DNA of 64,000 nt from Maribacter sp. PR1 (GCF_028464145.1 NZ_JAQPCG010000005.1:186001-250000); one strand, 5' to 3'. Counted from the stretch's first letter, positions 17,515-25,377 are shown. A program made the numbers and translations. Notes: generated by a model from the sequence alone, not told the origin.

Positions 17515-17580
17515 CCCACATATTTCCCTATTTCCTTGCCCAACCCAACTTTTTATAGGATTTTTAAGAATCTACCCCTC
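17515..17580 (+). repeat. Conserved leader element, copy 5 (upstream of CPBP protease)
   Basis: CCCACATATTTCCC, TTCCTTGCCCAACCCAAC, TTTTTATAGGATTTTTAAG, CTACCCCTC. Preceded by CCTGCTCT, TGAGCGGTGTCGAAA and CTCTGGAAAGCAAA, shared with copy 7. It ends 57 bp before the ATG at 17638; the spacer holds AGTGCATATAA twice. Confidence 0.9.
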
Positions 17581-17637
17581 CAAAAAAGGTATATAAGTGC
17601 ATATAATCAATTGTAGTGCATATAACCAAAAGAGACC

Positions 17638-18405
17638 ATGAATCTATTAAAAATCCATCCCAATGCTAGCCGTCTGGTTCGTTTTGTGGTACTGACCCTC
17701 ATTGCGCTATTTTTAGTGGATTACCTACCGCTGCCTAGCGGGACGAAAGAAGTTTTCCCCTTTGTTGGACTGATATTGGTCGTATTGGCCAATTGGATTT
17801 TATATAAAACGGAGAACAAGAACCTTGATGAATTAGGCTTCAATTTAAAAGGGCACAATCTAAAATATTTACCCATAGGACTTGTATTGGGCGTTCTTGC
17901 CGTGCTTCTTGGATACTATTTAAAATGTTTCCTAACGGGCGATAACATAATTCTTCATCAAAATATTAATTATTTAGACCTCCTAAAACAGCTATATTGG
18001 ATTTTGCCAACGGCGGCAGTACAGGAATTTATTTGTAGAAGTTACGGATACAAAAAACTGATATCCATCTACAATTTGAGAATAGCAAACCTGGTGGCGG
18101 TTATCGTTTTTGTAGCCATGCATAACATTTTTAACATTGGCCTATTTGGAGCTTTGTTTTATTCCATTTCCATAGTTATCGGGCACTTTGTATTTGCCAA
18201 TGCACTATTGAAGTCCGGGACTATTTTTTTCGCAATTGGAATCCATTGGGGAAGTAACCTGGCGAATAACCAATTGTTTACCGAAGAAAAACTATCTACA
18301 TCCATTCTATTTCTGGAAAAGGCAGTAGTGGAGGAGCCTACCGGATTTAATCCATTGGGAATTTTGCTTTTTATTATTACCTTGAATATGGATTTTTCTT
18401 CGTAG
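17638..18405 (+). CDS. CPBP family intramembrane protease homologue
   Basis: A 255-residue protein with about seven or eight membrane segments and the CPBP/Rce1 pattern (PF02517): motif 1 is Q129-E130-F-I-C-R134 where active members have EExxxR, motif 2 is the His in VAMHNIF (H162), motif 3 is GIHWGSNL (H203, N207). The first Glu being Gln raises the possibility that it is not an active protease. CPBP proteins cleave prenylated or peptide substrates or give bacteriocin self-immunity. Single gene after leader element 5. Confidence 0.8.
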   Translation: MNLLKIHPNASRLVRFVVLTLIALFLVDYLPLPSGTKEVFPFVGLILVVLANWILYKTENKNLDELGFNLKGHNLKYLPIGLVLGVLAVLLGYYLKCFLTGDNIILHQNINYLDLLKQLYWILPTAAVQEFICRSYGYKKLISIYNLRIANLVAVIVFVAMHNIFNIGLFGALFYSISIVIGHFVFANALLKSGTIFFAIGIHWGSNLANNQLFTEEKLSTSILFLEKAVVEEPTGFNPLGILLFIITLNMDFSS

Positions 18406-18489
18406 ATGGGGAAAACCTCTTATAAAATAAAATCAGCTATACTTTTGGCCTTTAAATTTGTAGACTTCACCAAGGTAACCTAAACCGAA

Positions 18490-18554
18490 CCCACATATTT
18501 CTCCTTTTTCTTGCCCAGACCAATTTTTTGTAAGATTTTTAAATTACTTCCCCT
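18490..18554 (+). repeat. Conserved leader element, copy 6 (upstream of GNAT gene)
   Basis: CCCACATATTTCTCC, CTTGCCC, CAATTTTTTGTAAGATTTTT and CTTCCCCT. It ends only 34 bp before the TTG at 18589, the shortest spacing of the eight. Confidence 0.88.
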
Positions 18555-18588
18555 AAAAGTCATATATGTACAATCATACATATTTTAA

Positions 18589-19059
18589 TTGTTGGCACTA
18601 CTAAAGAAAATTGAATTGGAAACTAGAGAAGCTTATAGAAATGAATATACCATTTCAACTGACAAGGATAAATTAGATATTTTGAGCATTCACAAATTCC
18701 TTGCAAACGAAACTGATTGGGCTAACGGAATTCCAATACATACTCTGAAAACATCAATTGAAAACTCTTTGAATTTTGGGCTTTATTACCAAAACAAACA
18801 AATTGGCTTTGCTAGAATAATTTCGGACTATTCAACTATTGCATATTTAGGAGATGTTTATGTCCTAAAGGAACATAGAGGAAAGGGATTAAGTAAATGG
18901 CTCATAAATGAAATAATGGAACACCCTAATCTTCAAGGATTAAGACGCTGGATTTTATTGACTGATACTGCTGAATGGCTTTATGAAAAATTTGGGTTTA
19001 AGGAATTACCTAATCCTGAATTTTATATGGAGAAACATAATCCAAATGTATATGAGTGA
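18589..19059 (+). CDS. GNAT family N-acetyltransferase, no ATG start
   Basis: A 156-residue GNAT: YLGDVYVLKEHRGKGLSKWLINE holds the acetyl-CoA-binding R/Q-x-x-G-x-G/A motif (HRGKGL), and TDTAEWLYEKFGF is the usual C-terminal signature. It should transfer acetyl from acetyl-CoA to an amine; substrate unknown. The frame opens right after a TAA and has no in-frame ATG before the core, so it starts at TTG 18589 or has lost its original 5' end. The coding sequence is more AT-rich than its neighbours, which fits recent acquisition. Confidence 0.8.
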   Translation: MLALLKKIELETREAYRNEYTISTDKDKLDILSIHKFLANETDWANGIPIHTLKTSIENSLNFGLYYQNKQIGFARIISDYSTIAYLGDVYVLKEHRGKGLSKWLINEIMEHPNLQGLRRWILLTDTAEWLYEKFGFKELPNPEFYMEKHNPNVYE

Positions 19060-19368
19060 ATAGATAAAACTAATGCCAAAAATGTATAATCGCATTAAAA
19101 ATGGATTCTACTAAACTCAGTATAGGACTCTTTTTGACGCTTGGCATCAGGTGCCTGAGTAGTCTGCCCTAAGCGTGGTCACTGAGTGGAGTCGAAGTGA
19201 AGTCGAAGCGGAGTCGTATCCAAATCTCTGGAAAGCAAACCCACATATTTTCACTTTCTCTTGCCCGAACCAATTTTTTGTGGGAGTTTTAAGGAACTTA
19301 CTCTCAAAAAGATACTGGCGTACGTATGCGCATATTTAATTGTTCGGTAACAAAATAGACCAACCATC
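19060..19368. other. Composite intergenic region before the amidohydrolase
   Basis: 309 bp without a gene. It holds CTGCCCTAAGCGTGGTCACTG followed by repeated GTCGAAG units (about 19170-19215), then CTCTGGAAAGCAAA and leader element 7, in the same order as before copy 5. The left 100 bp shows nothing recognisable. Confidence 0.65.
19240..19304 (+). repeat. Conserved leader element, copy 7 (upstream of amidohydrolase)
   Basis: CCCACATATTTTCACTTTCT, CTTGCCC, CAATTTTTTGTGGGAGTTTT, AAGGAACTTACTCT; the most diverged 3' half among the set. It ends 64 bp before the ATG at 19369. Confidence 0.85.
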
Positions 19369-20277
19369 ATGAAAAGGCCCATTTTTATAGTATTGGCTTC
19401 CTTAGTACAGTTTTCACTCGCATTCTCACAGACCAGAATTATTGACATGCACATTCATTCCTATTCCGAATCCGATTTTGGTGAACGTGAGCCCACAAGT
19501 GATCATTATGGCGAAAAAGGTGCTGCAAATGCAGAAGAACATCGTGTTGAGACGTTCGAGGCATTCAAAAAATGGAATATTGTAAAAGCTGTGGTGAGTG
19601 GTAATCCCCAAAGTGTGGATGAATGGGCCGCAAAGGATGACAACGATCGGGTAATCAAGGGGATTTTAATTTTTTCGCCCGATGATTATGGCTTGGACAG
19701 TCTCAAGTTCGAGCAAATGGTAAAGGATAAGGAAATTGAAGTTTTTGGAGAAATTGGTGCGTATTATGGCGGTACAACCCTAAGCGATCCAATTTGGCAG
19801 CCTTATTTGCGTATTTGTGAAAAGTACGATATTCCCGTTGCTGTACATACAGGTGGGGGCGACCCTGGCGGTACCTATTCCTGGTCCCCAAAAGCAAGGC
19901 TCAAAATGGGTGATCCGTATTTAATTGAAGATGTTTTGGTAAAATATCCCAAGCTGAGAATGTATTTGATGCACAACGGTGGGGAAGAGTGGCATGAACA
20001 TGCTTTGCGGCTCATGGCCTACTACCCCCAGTTATATACAGATATAGCGGTTATGCTTTGGGTGGAGCCCAATACCCAGCGCACGGTTACTGAATTTTTA
20101 AAGAATGCAAAACATGCGGGTTATTTGGACAGGGTGATGTTCGGGTCGGACCAAATGGTGTGGCCTTATGCCATTGAAAAATCAATCAATTTCCTAAACA
20201 GCCTTGAGTTCCTTACCGAAAAGGATAAAGAGGGTATTTTCTATGATAACGCCGCACGATTTTTAAACTTGAATTAA
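19369..20277 (+). CDS. Secreted metal-dependent amidohydrolase (amidohydrolase_2)
   Basis: A 302-residue TIM-barrel hydrolase with a signal peptide (1-20). Metal ligands fit PF04909: H28 and H30 (DMHIHS), a His in AVHTGGG, a His in YLMHNGG and the Asp in MFGSDQMVWP. The family includes hydrolases and decarboxylases of cyclic or aromatic acids and lactones; the substrate here is unknown. First gene of a unit with the SnoaL-like gene 33 bp downstream, behind leader element 7. Confidence 0.88.
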   Translation: MKRPIFIVLASLVQFSLAFSQTRIIDMHIHSYSESDFGEREPTSDHYGEKGAANAEEHRVETFEAFKKWNIVKAVVSGNPQSVDEWAAKDDNDRVIKGILIFSPDDYGLDSLKFEQMVKDKEIEVFGEIGAYYGGTTLSDPIWQPYLRICEKYDIPVAVHTGGGDPGGTYSWSPKARLKMGDPYLIEDVLVKYPKLRMYLMHNGGEEWHEHALRLMAYYPQLYTDIAVMLWVEPNTQRTVTEFLKNAKHAGYLDRVMFGSDQMVWPYAIEKSINFLNSLEFLTEKDKEGIFYDNAARFLNLN

Positions 20278-20310
20278 GTGTCATTAAGTAATCTTAAAAC
20301 AGGAACACAG

Positions 20311-20763
20311 ATGAACGGAACAAGAATTGTCGCTTTACTCGTAGTGTGTATGCTAATGCTTTCTTCGAGACTCTATTCCCAAACGGAAAAAGAACAAATT
20401 AGGGCCGCTAGAAATGCATCCAATACGGCACTTAAAACATACGACAACGATGCCGTACTTTCCTATTTAACCGAAGATGTACTTACCACAACAGGGAATG
20501 GAACTTTATTATGTGGTAAGGAAGCCTTGGCACGCTATATAAAAGAAGGTGGAAAAAGCAAAATGTACTGGATTCGAGATGCATTTGAAATTATAGTGAA
20601 CACAGAGAGAAGGATGGCTTGGGAACGTGGAATATGGAATGGATATGATCCTGAAAAGAGCGATGAACCCATAGTCAATGGTAATTATTCCGCCATGTGG
20701 ACCAAAAAGTCCGGGGTGTGGAAAATAAAATCCCAACTCTTTGTTACGATAAATGAAAACTAA
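20311..20763 (+). CDS. Secreted SnoaL/NTF2-like protein (DUF4440 type)
   Basis: A 150-residue protein with a signal peptide (MNGTRIVALLVVCMLMLSSR, then LYSQ) and one NTF2-like fold: an N-terminal helix pair (IRAARNASNTALKTYDNDAVLSYLTEDV) and a C-terminal sheet ending GVWKIKSQLFV. Such domains are small-molecule-binding or catalytic; no clear active-site Asp/His pair was found. The ATG at 20311 was chosen because the frame further upstream has only a GTG and no signal peptide. Co-transcribed with the amidohydrolase. Confidence 0.78.
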   Translation: MNGTRIVALLVVCMLMLSSRLYSQTEKEQIRAARNASNTALKTYDNDAVLSYLTEDVLTTTGNGTLLCGKEALARYIKEGGKSKMYWIRDAFEIIVNTERRMAWERGIWNGYDPEKSDEPIVNGNYSAMWTKKSGVWKIKSQLFVTINEN

Positions 20764-20824
20764 AACGCTAGGTGCTAACCAAAGAATGTAGAACGGTAAT
20801 CGCTAAGCAGCACTAGCACTAGGC

Positions 20825-20946
20825 ACCAACCAATAACCAATGATAAAATTCTTTAGACTATCGAAACTAAATTTTGCAAAGCAAAATCAAATGTCCTGTG
20901 GACATTTGGTTGATAGCCGCTTGCGGAAGAAAAAGAAACCTGAAAT
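20825..20946 (+). repeat. Hairpin-rich direct repeat, copy A, with leader ORF
   Basis: About 122 bp nearly identical to 21768-21891. It contains three stem-loops in a row: ATTTTGC/GCAAAAT (20871-20887), CAAATGTCC/GGACATTTG (20888-20908) and CCGC-TT-GCGG (20917-20926). A frame starting ATG at 20840 encodes 36 residues beginning MIKFFR, the usual DUF6090 start, and ends at TGA 20948-20950, overlapping the ATG of the real gene at 20947 (ATGA). It looks like an aborted DUF6090 start carrying a palindromic insertion. Confidence 0.75.
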
Positions 20947-21735
20947 ATGATTAAGTTCTTAAGACAAATAAGACAAAACCTACTTTCCGAGGGTAAAACC
21001 GGAAAATATTTAAAATATGCCATTGGAGAAATAATTCTTGTAGTAATTGGAATTCTTATTGCTTTGAGCATCAACAATTGGAATGAGAAACAGAAAGAAT
21101 TAGCCAAGGAGCAATTAATTCTAAAACAATTAAAAAGTGAATATCAAAGTAATCTGAATCAACTAGACGAAAAAATACTAATGCGAAATGAGGCACTTGA
21201 AGCTTGCAACAATTTGCTAGGTCAAATAGATAATCCTAATTCAATTAATGAAGATGGGGTCTATCAATCATTGTGGATATTATTCAGAGACCCGACTTTT
21301 GACCCCATTAAAAATGATATCGTTGGTTCAGAAAATCTTCGCTTAATAAATAATGATGCCTTGGTGAGATTTTTATCTAATTGGTCCTCTGAAGTATTTC
21401 AAGTGCAAGAACTTGAATTAGAGTATCAAAAATTTAGGACAGAGATTCTATTGCCTTGTTATCTCAGATTGGGAGTTTCAAGGAATGTGAATAATAACTT
21501 GTGGAAAGATGGATATTCGCCAACTGAGGCATTAGACAAAGAATCAAACAATAAATTCACCATAAAGCCAACAAAAAAAAGCTTGGATTTGAAAAAGGCT
21601 CTTGAAGATGTTGAATTAGAAGGTATCATTAGCCAAGTAATTACACATCATCAAATTACAAACATGCAGTCACAGACTTTGCGTATGAGGATAATAAATA
21701 TGCTCGAAATAATTGAAGGTGAAATTAAAAAATAA
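20947..21735 (+). CDS. DUF6090 family membrane protein (paralogue 2 of 6)
   Basis: A 262-residue DUF6090 protein: MIKFLRQIRQNLLSEGKTGK, one membrane helix (YAIGEIILVVIGILIALSI), NNWNEK, then a charged helical C-terminal domain unlike that of the neighbours. Function unknown. The start follows a leader ORF with an overlapping stop (ATGA), so translation may be coupled. It is followed by a second copy of the same hairpin leader and a second DUF6090 gene, a tandem duplication with strongly diverged C-termini. Confidence 0.85.
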   Translation: MIKFLRQIRQNLLSEGKTGKYLKYAIGEIILVVIGILIALSINNWNEKQKELAKEQLILKQLKSEYQSNLNQLDEKILMRNEALEACNNLLGQIDNPNSINEDGVYQSLWILFRDPTFDPIKNDIVGSENLRLINNDALVRFLSNWSSEVFQVQELELEYQKFRTEILLPCYLRLGVSRNVNNNLWKDGYSPTEALDKESNNKFTIKPTKKSLDLKKALEDVELEGIISQVITHHQITNMQSQTLRMRIINMLEIIEGEIKK

Positions 21736-21767
21736 CGAAAGTACAACAGTGGTAGTGCTTCATTATA

Positions 21768-21891
21768 ACCAACCAATAACCAATGATAAAATTCTTTAGA
21801 TTATCGAAACTAAATTTTGCAAAGCAAAATCAAATGTCCGGTGGACATTTGGTTGAGATAGCCGCTTGCGGAAGAAAAAGAAACCTGAAAT
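21768..21891 (+). repeat. Hairpin-rich direct repeat, copy B, with leader ORF
   Basis: Second copy of the 20825-20946 repeat, with the same three stem-loops (21814-21830, 21831-21851, 21862-21871). A 2-bp insertion (GA, near 21856) shifts the leader frame: the MIKFFR ORF starting at 21783 now ends at TAA 21897-21899, overlapping the start region of the gene at 21892. The stems are perfectly kept although the reading frame is not. Confidence 0.75.
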
Positions 21892-22668
21892 ATGATTAAA
21901 TTCTTCAGACAAATTAGACAAAACCTACTTTCCGAGGGTAAAACAGAAAAGTATTTTAAATACGCGATTGGAGAAATTGTCCTTGTAGTCATTGGAATCT
22001 TAATTGCGCTACAGATCAATAATTGGAATGAAAATCGAAAAGTAAAAAAACTAGAAGCACAGATTTACACAGAACTAAAAAGTGATTTACTACAAACTAG
22101 AAATGATATAAACGAAACAATTTCTGAACATAGAGAAATATTCAAATCAAGTCAGCAGCTTATAACTGATATCTATGATAAGAAATCAAATTCTCAAACA
22201 ATGTATGAGTCTTTGACAACTTCCAGTGCTGAATTTCAAATTATTCCTAAAACAAGTGCTTTTGAAAATTTAAAGAACATTGGATTAAATACCTTATCCA
22301 ATGACAGTTTACGTATTGCCATAACCAATTTATTTCAATTGAATTTAAAACGGTTGGATGATGAACTTGGGATGAGACAAGCTGAAATTAATATGTCAAA
22401 GCTTATTCAGCCTTTTCTATTCAAATATTTGATTGCGGATTATAGTCAACCCACAAAATATGGGTTTGTACATTCTGACTCTATAGCTATTTACAAATTA
22501 AGAATAGCTAATTACGATAAGTTTTTAAATGATAATGAGCTTATGAAGGCTTTGCAGTTAGCACTCTACAATAGAGGTAAAATAATTGATGAAGAAATAG
22601 AAACTGTTAAGGCAGTGGATAGCGTGATTTATGGAATTGAAGAAGAACTTTTAAAATTGAAAAAATAA
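21892..22668 (+). CDS. DUF6090 family membrane protein (paralogue 3 of 6)
   Basis: A 258-residue DUF6090 protein beginning MIKFFRQIRQNLLSEGKTEK, with membrane helix YAIGEIVLVVIGILIALQI and NNWNEN, then a helical domain (about 55-258) with little similarity to the upstream copy. Function unknown. It lies behind copy B of the hairpin leader, 156 bp after the stop of paralogue 2, and probably in the same transcription unit. Confidence 0.85.
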   Translation: MIKFFRQIRQNLLSEGKTEKYFKYAIGEIVLVVIGILIALQINNWNENRKVKKLEAQIYTELKSDLLQTRNDINETISEHREIFKSSQQLITDIYDKKSNSQTMYESLTTSSAEFQIIPKTSAFENLKNIGLNTLSNDSLRIAITNLFQLNLKRLDDELGMRQAEINMSKLIQPFLFKYLIADYSQPTKYGFVHSDSIAIYKLRIANYDKFLNDNELMKALQLALYNRGKIIDEEIETVKAVDSVIYGIEEELLKLKK

Positions 22669-23049
22669 CGAAAACACAATATTGGCTATTAGTACGAGCC
22701 CTGTTATCGCCTTATTCTGAATCTCTATAGCTATTGCGTTACCTGATGTTAAGGTACCGTGTACGTGCTTAAAAACGTATCTTAATGGTGCCTAATTGCG
22801 GTAAATGAGCAGCCTGCCCTGAGCCTTTCGGCTAAGCTCAAGATAAACTAAAGTCGAAGGGGAGTCGAAACCACCTTTCTTAAAGGCAAACCCACATATT
22901 TCCTCTTTTCCTTGCCCAAACCATTTTTTTGTAGGATTTTTAAAGCACTTCCCCTAAAATACAAATAAACGTACCCAGGTACATTTATACACTTGTTAGC
23001 GATAATAAATCATCATTCCTTACATAAAACCTAACATTGTCAACTTAAC
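22669..23049. other. Composite intergenic region before the cyclase gene
   Basis: 381 bp without a gene. From about 22808 it holds CTGCCCTGAGCC, GCTCAAGATAAACTAAAGTC and GAAGGGGAGTCGAAA, very similar to the segment before copy 4, then leader element 8 and a 95-bp spacer. 22690-22800 shows no recognisable feature. Confidence 0.65.
22891..22954 (+). repeat. Conserved leader element, copy 8 (upstream of nucleotide cyclase)
   Basis: CCCACATATTTCCTC, TTCCTTGCCCAAACC, TTTTTTTGTAGGATTTTTAA and CTTCCCCT. It ends 95 bp before the ATG at 23050, the longest spacing of the eight. Confidence 0.9.
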
Positions 23050-24168
23050 ATGAAAATAACTCCAAAAGCGAAAAGAAACATTTCAAGGATTATTCCCTTC
23101 GCAATTATCTGGTTATTGATTGGATGGCTAATTGATATAACAGTGTTCGATGTAACACATGAACAAAACCTCAATTCAGATACTGGTATTTCCTACACCA
23201 TCCCAGTGCTTATTTTTGCTAGCCTGGCGAATGTCTTGGCTGGACTTATTATAGGGGTTTTAGAAGTGGTTTATTTAGAAAAGAGATTCTCAAACCGATC
23301 ACTGAGGGCCAAGTTTTTTTACAAATTCTTAATCTACCTTTCCTTATTTATTATCATTATAATCCTCTTCTATCCTGTGGCATCTTCGCTCGAAACAGGC
23401 ATAAGTTTGCTAGAAGTTGATTCTTGGCAAAAATTGGGTAGATTCCTAATAAGTATCTCTTTCCTTATCACCTTAATTCAATTATCTGTAAAGCTTATGG
23501 TTGGTTTGATATATTCAGCTATAAGTGAAAACTTAGGACATCAGGTGCTTTTAAATTTTTTTTCCGGGAAATACCACCAACCCAAAATTGAAAAGCGGAT
23601 TTTCATGTTCCTAGACATGAAATCTTCGACTACTGTAGCCGAAGATCTAGGCCACGTAAAATACTTCAAATTACTGGACACCTATTACAATATTATGTCA
23701 GACCCTATCATCAATTCATTCGGTGAAGTCTACCAGTACATAGGAGATGAAATCGTGATTTCATGGAACCCTAGCAAGGAGATTAACCAGACAAGCTGCA
23801 TCAAATGCTTCTTTGACATACGCGATCATCTCGATGAACAAAAAGAAGTTTTATTTCATGAATTTGGCTTTGAAATTGGATTCAGAGCAGGGATTCATTT
23901 CGGTGAAGTCACTATTGGAGAAATTGGAGCTTTAAAAAAGGAAATCGTATTTACGGGGGATGTCTTAAATACGACCGCTAGAATCCAAAGTCTATGTAAG
24001 GAATTAAAATCTGACTTACTGATCTCAGGTGCAATTAAAGAATTATTACCCCATTCTAACTATCAATATAGCTCTAAAGGAGAGATAGAACTGAAAGGAA
24101 GAAATAAGAAAGAAGAACTGTTTAGCGTAACTTTAGAAAAGAAGCCGACAATCGCTAACACTATGTAA
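23050..24168 (+). CDS. Membrane class III nucleotide cyclase with atypical specificity residues
   Basis: A 372-residue protein: four membrane segments (about 13-33, 50-73, 92-110, 131-157) and a C-terminal class III cyclase domain (about 182-365). Metal-binding aspartates D189 (FLDMKSSTT) and D233 (YIGDE) are present, as are the Asn and Arg of the transition-state motif (LNTTARIQ). The residue that reads purine in adenylate cyclases (Lys) is Q229, and the partner Asp/Thr position appears to be Val, so the nucleotide used cannot be assumed to be ATP. Single gene behind leader element 8. Confidence 0.85.
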   Translation: MKITPKAKRNISRIIPFAIIWLLIGWLIDITVFDVTHEQNLNSDTGISYTIPVLIFASLANVLAGLIIGVLEVVYLEKRFSNRSLRAKFFYKFLIYLSLFIIIIILFYPVASSLETGISLLEVDSWQKLGRFLISISFLITLIQLSVKLMVGLIYSAISENLGHQVLLNFFSGKYHQPKIEKRIFMFLDMKSSTTVAEDLGHVKYFKLLDTYYNIMSDPIINSFGEVYQYIGDEIVISWNPSKEINQTSCIKCFFDIRDHLDEQKEVLFHEFGFEIGFRAGIHFGEVTIGEIGALKKEIVFTGDVLNTTARIQSLCKELKSDLLISGAIKELLPHSNYQYSSKGEIELKGRNKKEELFSVTLEKKPTIANTM

Positions 24169-24215
24169 AAATGCATTAAAACTCATTTTACATTAACCGT
24201 TCAGTCAAGGCCCAT

Positions 24216-25049
24216 TCATTCCATCCCCAACTCTGCCAACACCGGTAAATGATCCGAGATATGTTTGTTGTTTTCCATACGGTCATCAATATGGAGATAG
24301 CGTTGCACCTCCAAATTCTTCACAAAAATATAGTCGATACGCCGGTCCAGGATCATACTCGGGTCAAAGCCGTTAAAAGTGCCCGTAGGGCCATAAAAAG
24401 GTGCTTGGGTGGCGGTTTGTCCGTCTGTTAGCACCCGTTGCATCAATTGTATAGGTTCGGAATCCGGTTCCAGGTTAAGATCCCCAGTCAACACCACAGG
24501 CAGGTTTTCGGTATTTATTTCCTGTATCTTATGTAAGATCAGCCGTACGGAGTTGGCCCGGGCGGTTTCTCCTACATGGTCAAAATGGGTGTTGAATACA
24601 TACAGTTCCTTCCCGCTTTGGATGTCCTTAAACCGTCCATAGGTACAGATACGCTCCAAGGCCGCATCCCAGCCCTTGGAAACCTTTTCCGGTGTGGGAG
24701 AGAGCCAAAAGGTGTTGGCCTTGATCAGCTCAAAGGCATTTGTATTATAGAGAATAGGGGAGTACTCGCCCTTTTGTTTGCCATCGTCCCGGCCAACGCC
24801 AATATAGGCGAAGTCCGGCAGGTGCTCGTCTAAATATTCCAATTGGTTGTGTACCACTTCCTGCATGCCCACAAATTGGGGGCCATAGTGCTGGATCAAT
24901 TGTACCATGGCCTCCTTTCTAAAGTTCCAGTTGTTCACGGTATCGTTTACATTGTCGTACTTGATGTTATACGTCATCACCGTAACTTCTTGACCGTAAA
25001 ACGTTAGCGTGGCCATGTAGAAAATTAAAATAGCAGCTGTTGATTTCAT
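24216..25049 (-). CDS. Secreted endonuclease/exonuclease/phosphatase family hydrolase
   Basis: A 277-residue EEP-fold protein with a signal peptide (MKSTAAILIFYMATLTFYGQ). Active-site motifs: N-I-K start of strand 1 (MTYNIKYD), the metal Glu in MQEV, NTHFDHVG, TGDLNLEP and the final SDHLP. Exported EEP proteins are mostly phosphodiesterases or phosphatases of lipids, nucleotides or sugars rather than DNases; the substrate is unknown. Met8 of a longer frame (25070) was taken as start because it gives a standard signal peptide. Confidence 0.87.
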   Translation of the reverse strand: MKSTAAILIFYMATLTFYGQEVTVMTYNIKYDNVNDTVNNWNFRKEAMVQLIQHYGPQFVGMQEVVHNQLEYLDEHLPDFAYIGVGRDDGKQKGEYSPILYNTNAFELIKANTFWLSPTPEKVSKGWDAALERICTYGRFKDIQSGKELYVFNTHFDHVGETARANSVRLILHKIQEINTENLPVVLTGDLNLEPDSEPIQLMQRVLTDGQTATQAPFYGPTGTFNGFDPSMILDRRIDYIFVKNLEVQRYLHIDDRMENNKHISDHLPVLAELGME

Positions 25050-25105
25050 GTTCTTAAAATTGATTTTCAAATTACAATGTAGTGATTAACGATTACTTTT
25101 AAGGT

Positions 25106-25377
25106 ATGGAACCAAAAGGTTACTTGCATCAGATTATGCCGGAATCCTCAGGGAGGATGTTGAAATACACCTACAATGGTACGACGTCAAAGGATGGGAG
25201 CTAGAAATAGATGGGCCAATGCTCAGAATCGTAACACAAAACATCGGGGCTCTTTATGAGGAGCTTTCCGAAAAGGATGTGAGAGGCACCTTACTTCGGT
25301 AAACGGCCTGGAGCACCAAGGAATTTGCTTTCTATAATCCTTTTAAGAACGTCCAGACCTTTTATCGGGATATCTAG
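25106..25377 (+). pseudogene. Decayed VOC/glyoxalase gene, paralogue of 30463-30852
   Basis: TTGCATCAGAT near the start matches the first codons of the intact VOC gene (LHQI); a deletion of roughly 32 codons then joins out of frame to YAGILREDVEIHLQW, which continues as EIDGPMLRIVTQNI and ALYEELSEKDV. A short deletion follows, then the GAA of the intact gene (LRETAW) is TAA here (LR-stop-TAW), and the end reads STKEFAFYNPFKN and TFYRDI before TAG. Frameshift, deletion and nonsense codon make it non-functional. Confidence 0.85.

Noticed and set aside
20840..20950. The MIKFFR mini-ORF as a functional peptide gene
   Set aside because: Its second copy is frameshifted while the hairpins are intact, so the structure rather than the peptide appears to be kept. 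Recorded as part of the repeat instead.
11879..22954. The eight leader-element copies as a CRISPR array or as a classical integron
   Set aside because: Spacing is 0.7-3.6 kb with full genes between, so not CRISPR. RYYYAAC / GTTRRRY attC ends could not be matched consistently (only copy 5 has GCCCAAC) and no integrase gene is in the window, so a classical integron is not supported.
24165..24193. TGTAAAAATG / CATTTTACA hairpin after the cyclase gene as a terminator
   Set aside because: The stem is bulged and A/T only, and there is no T run after it.
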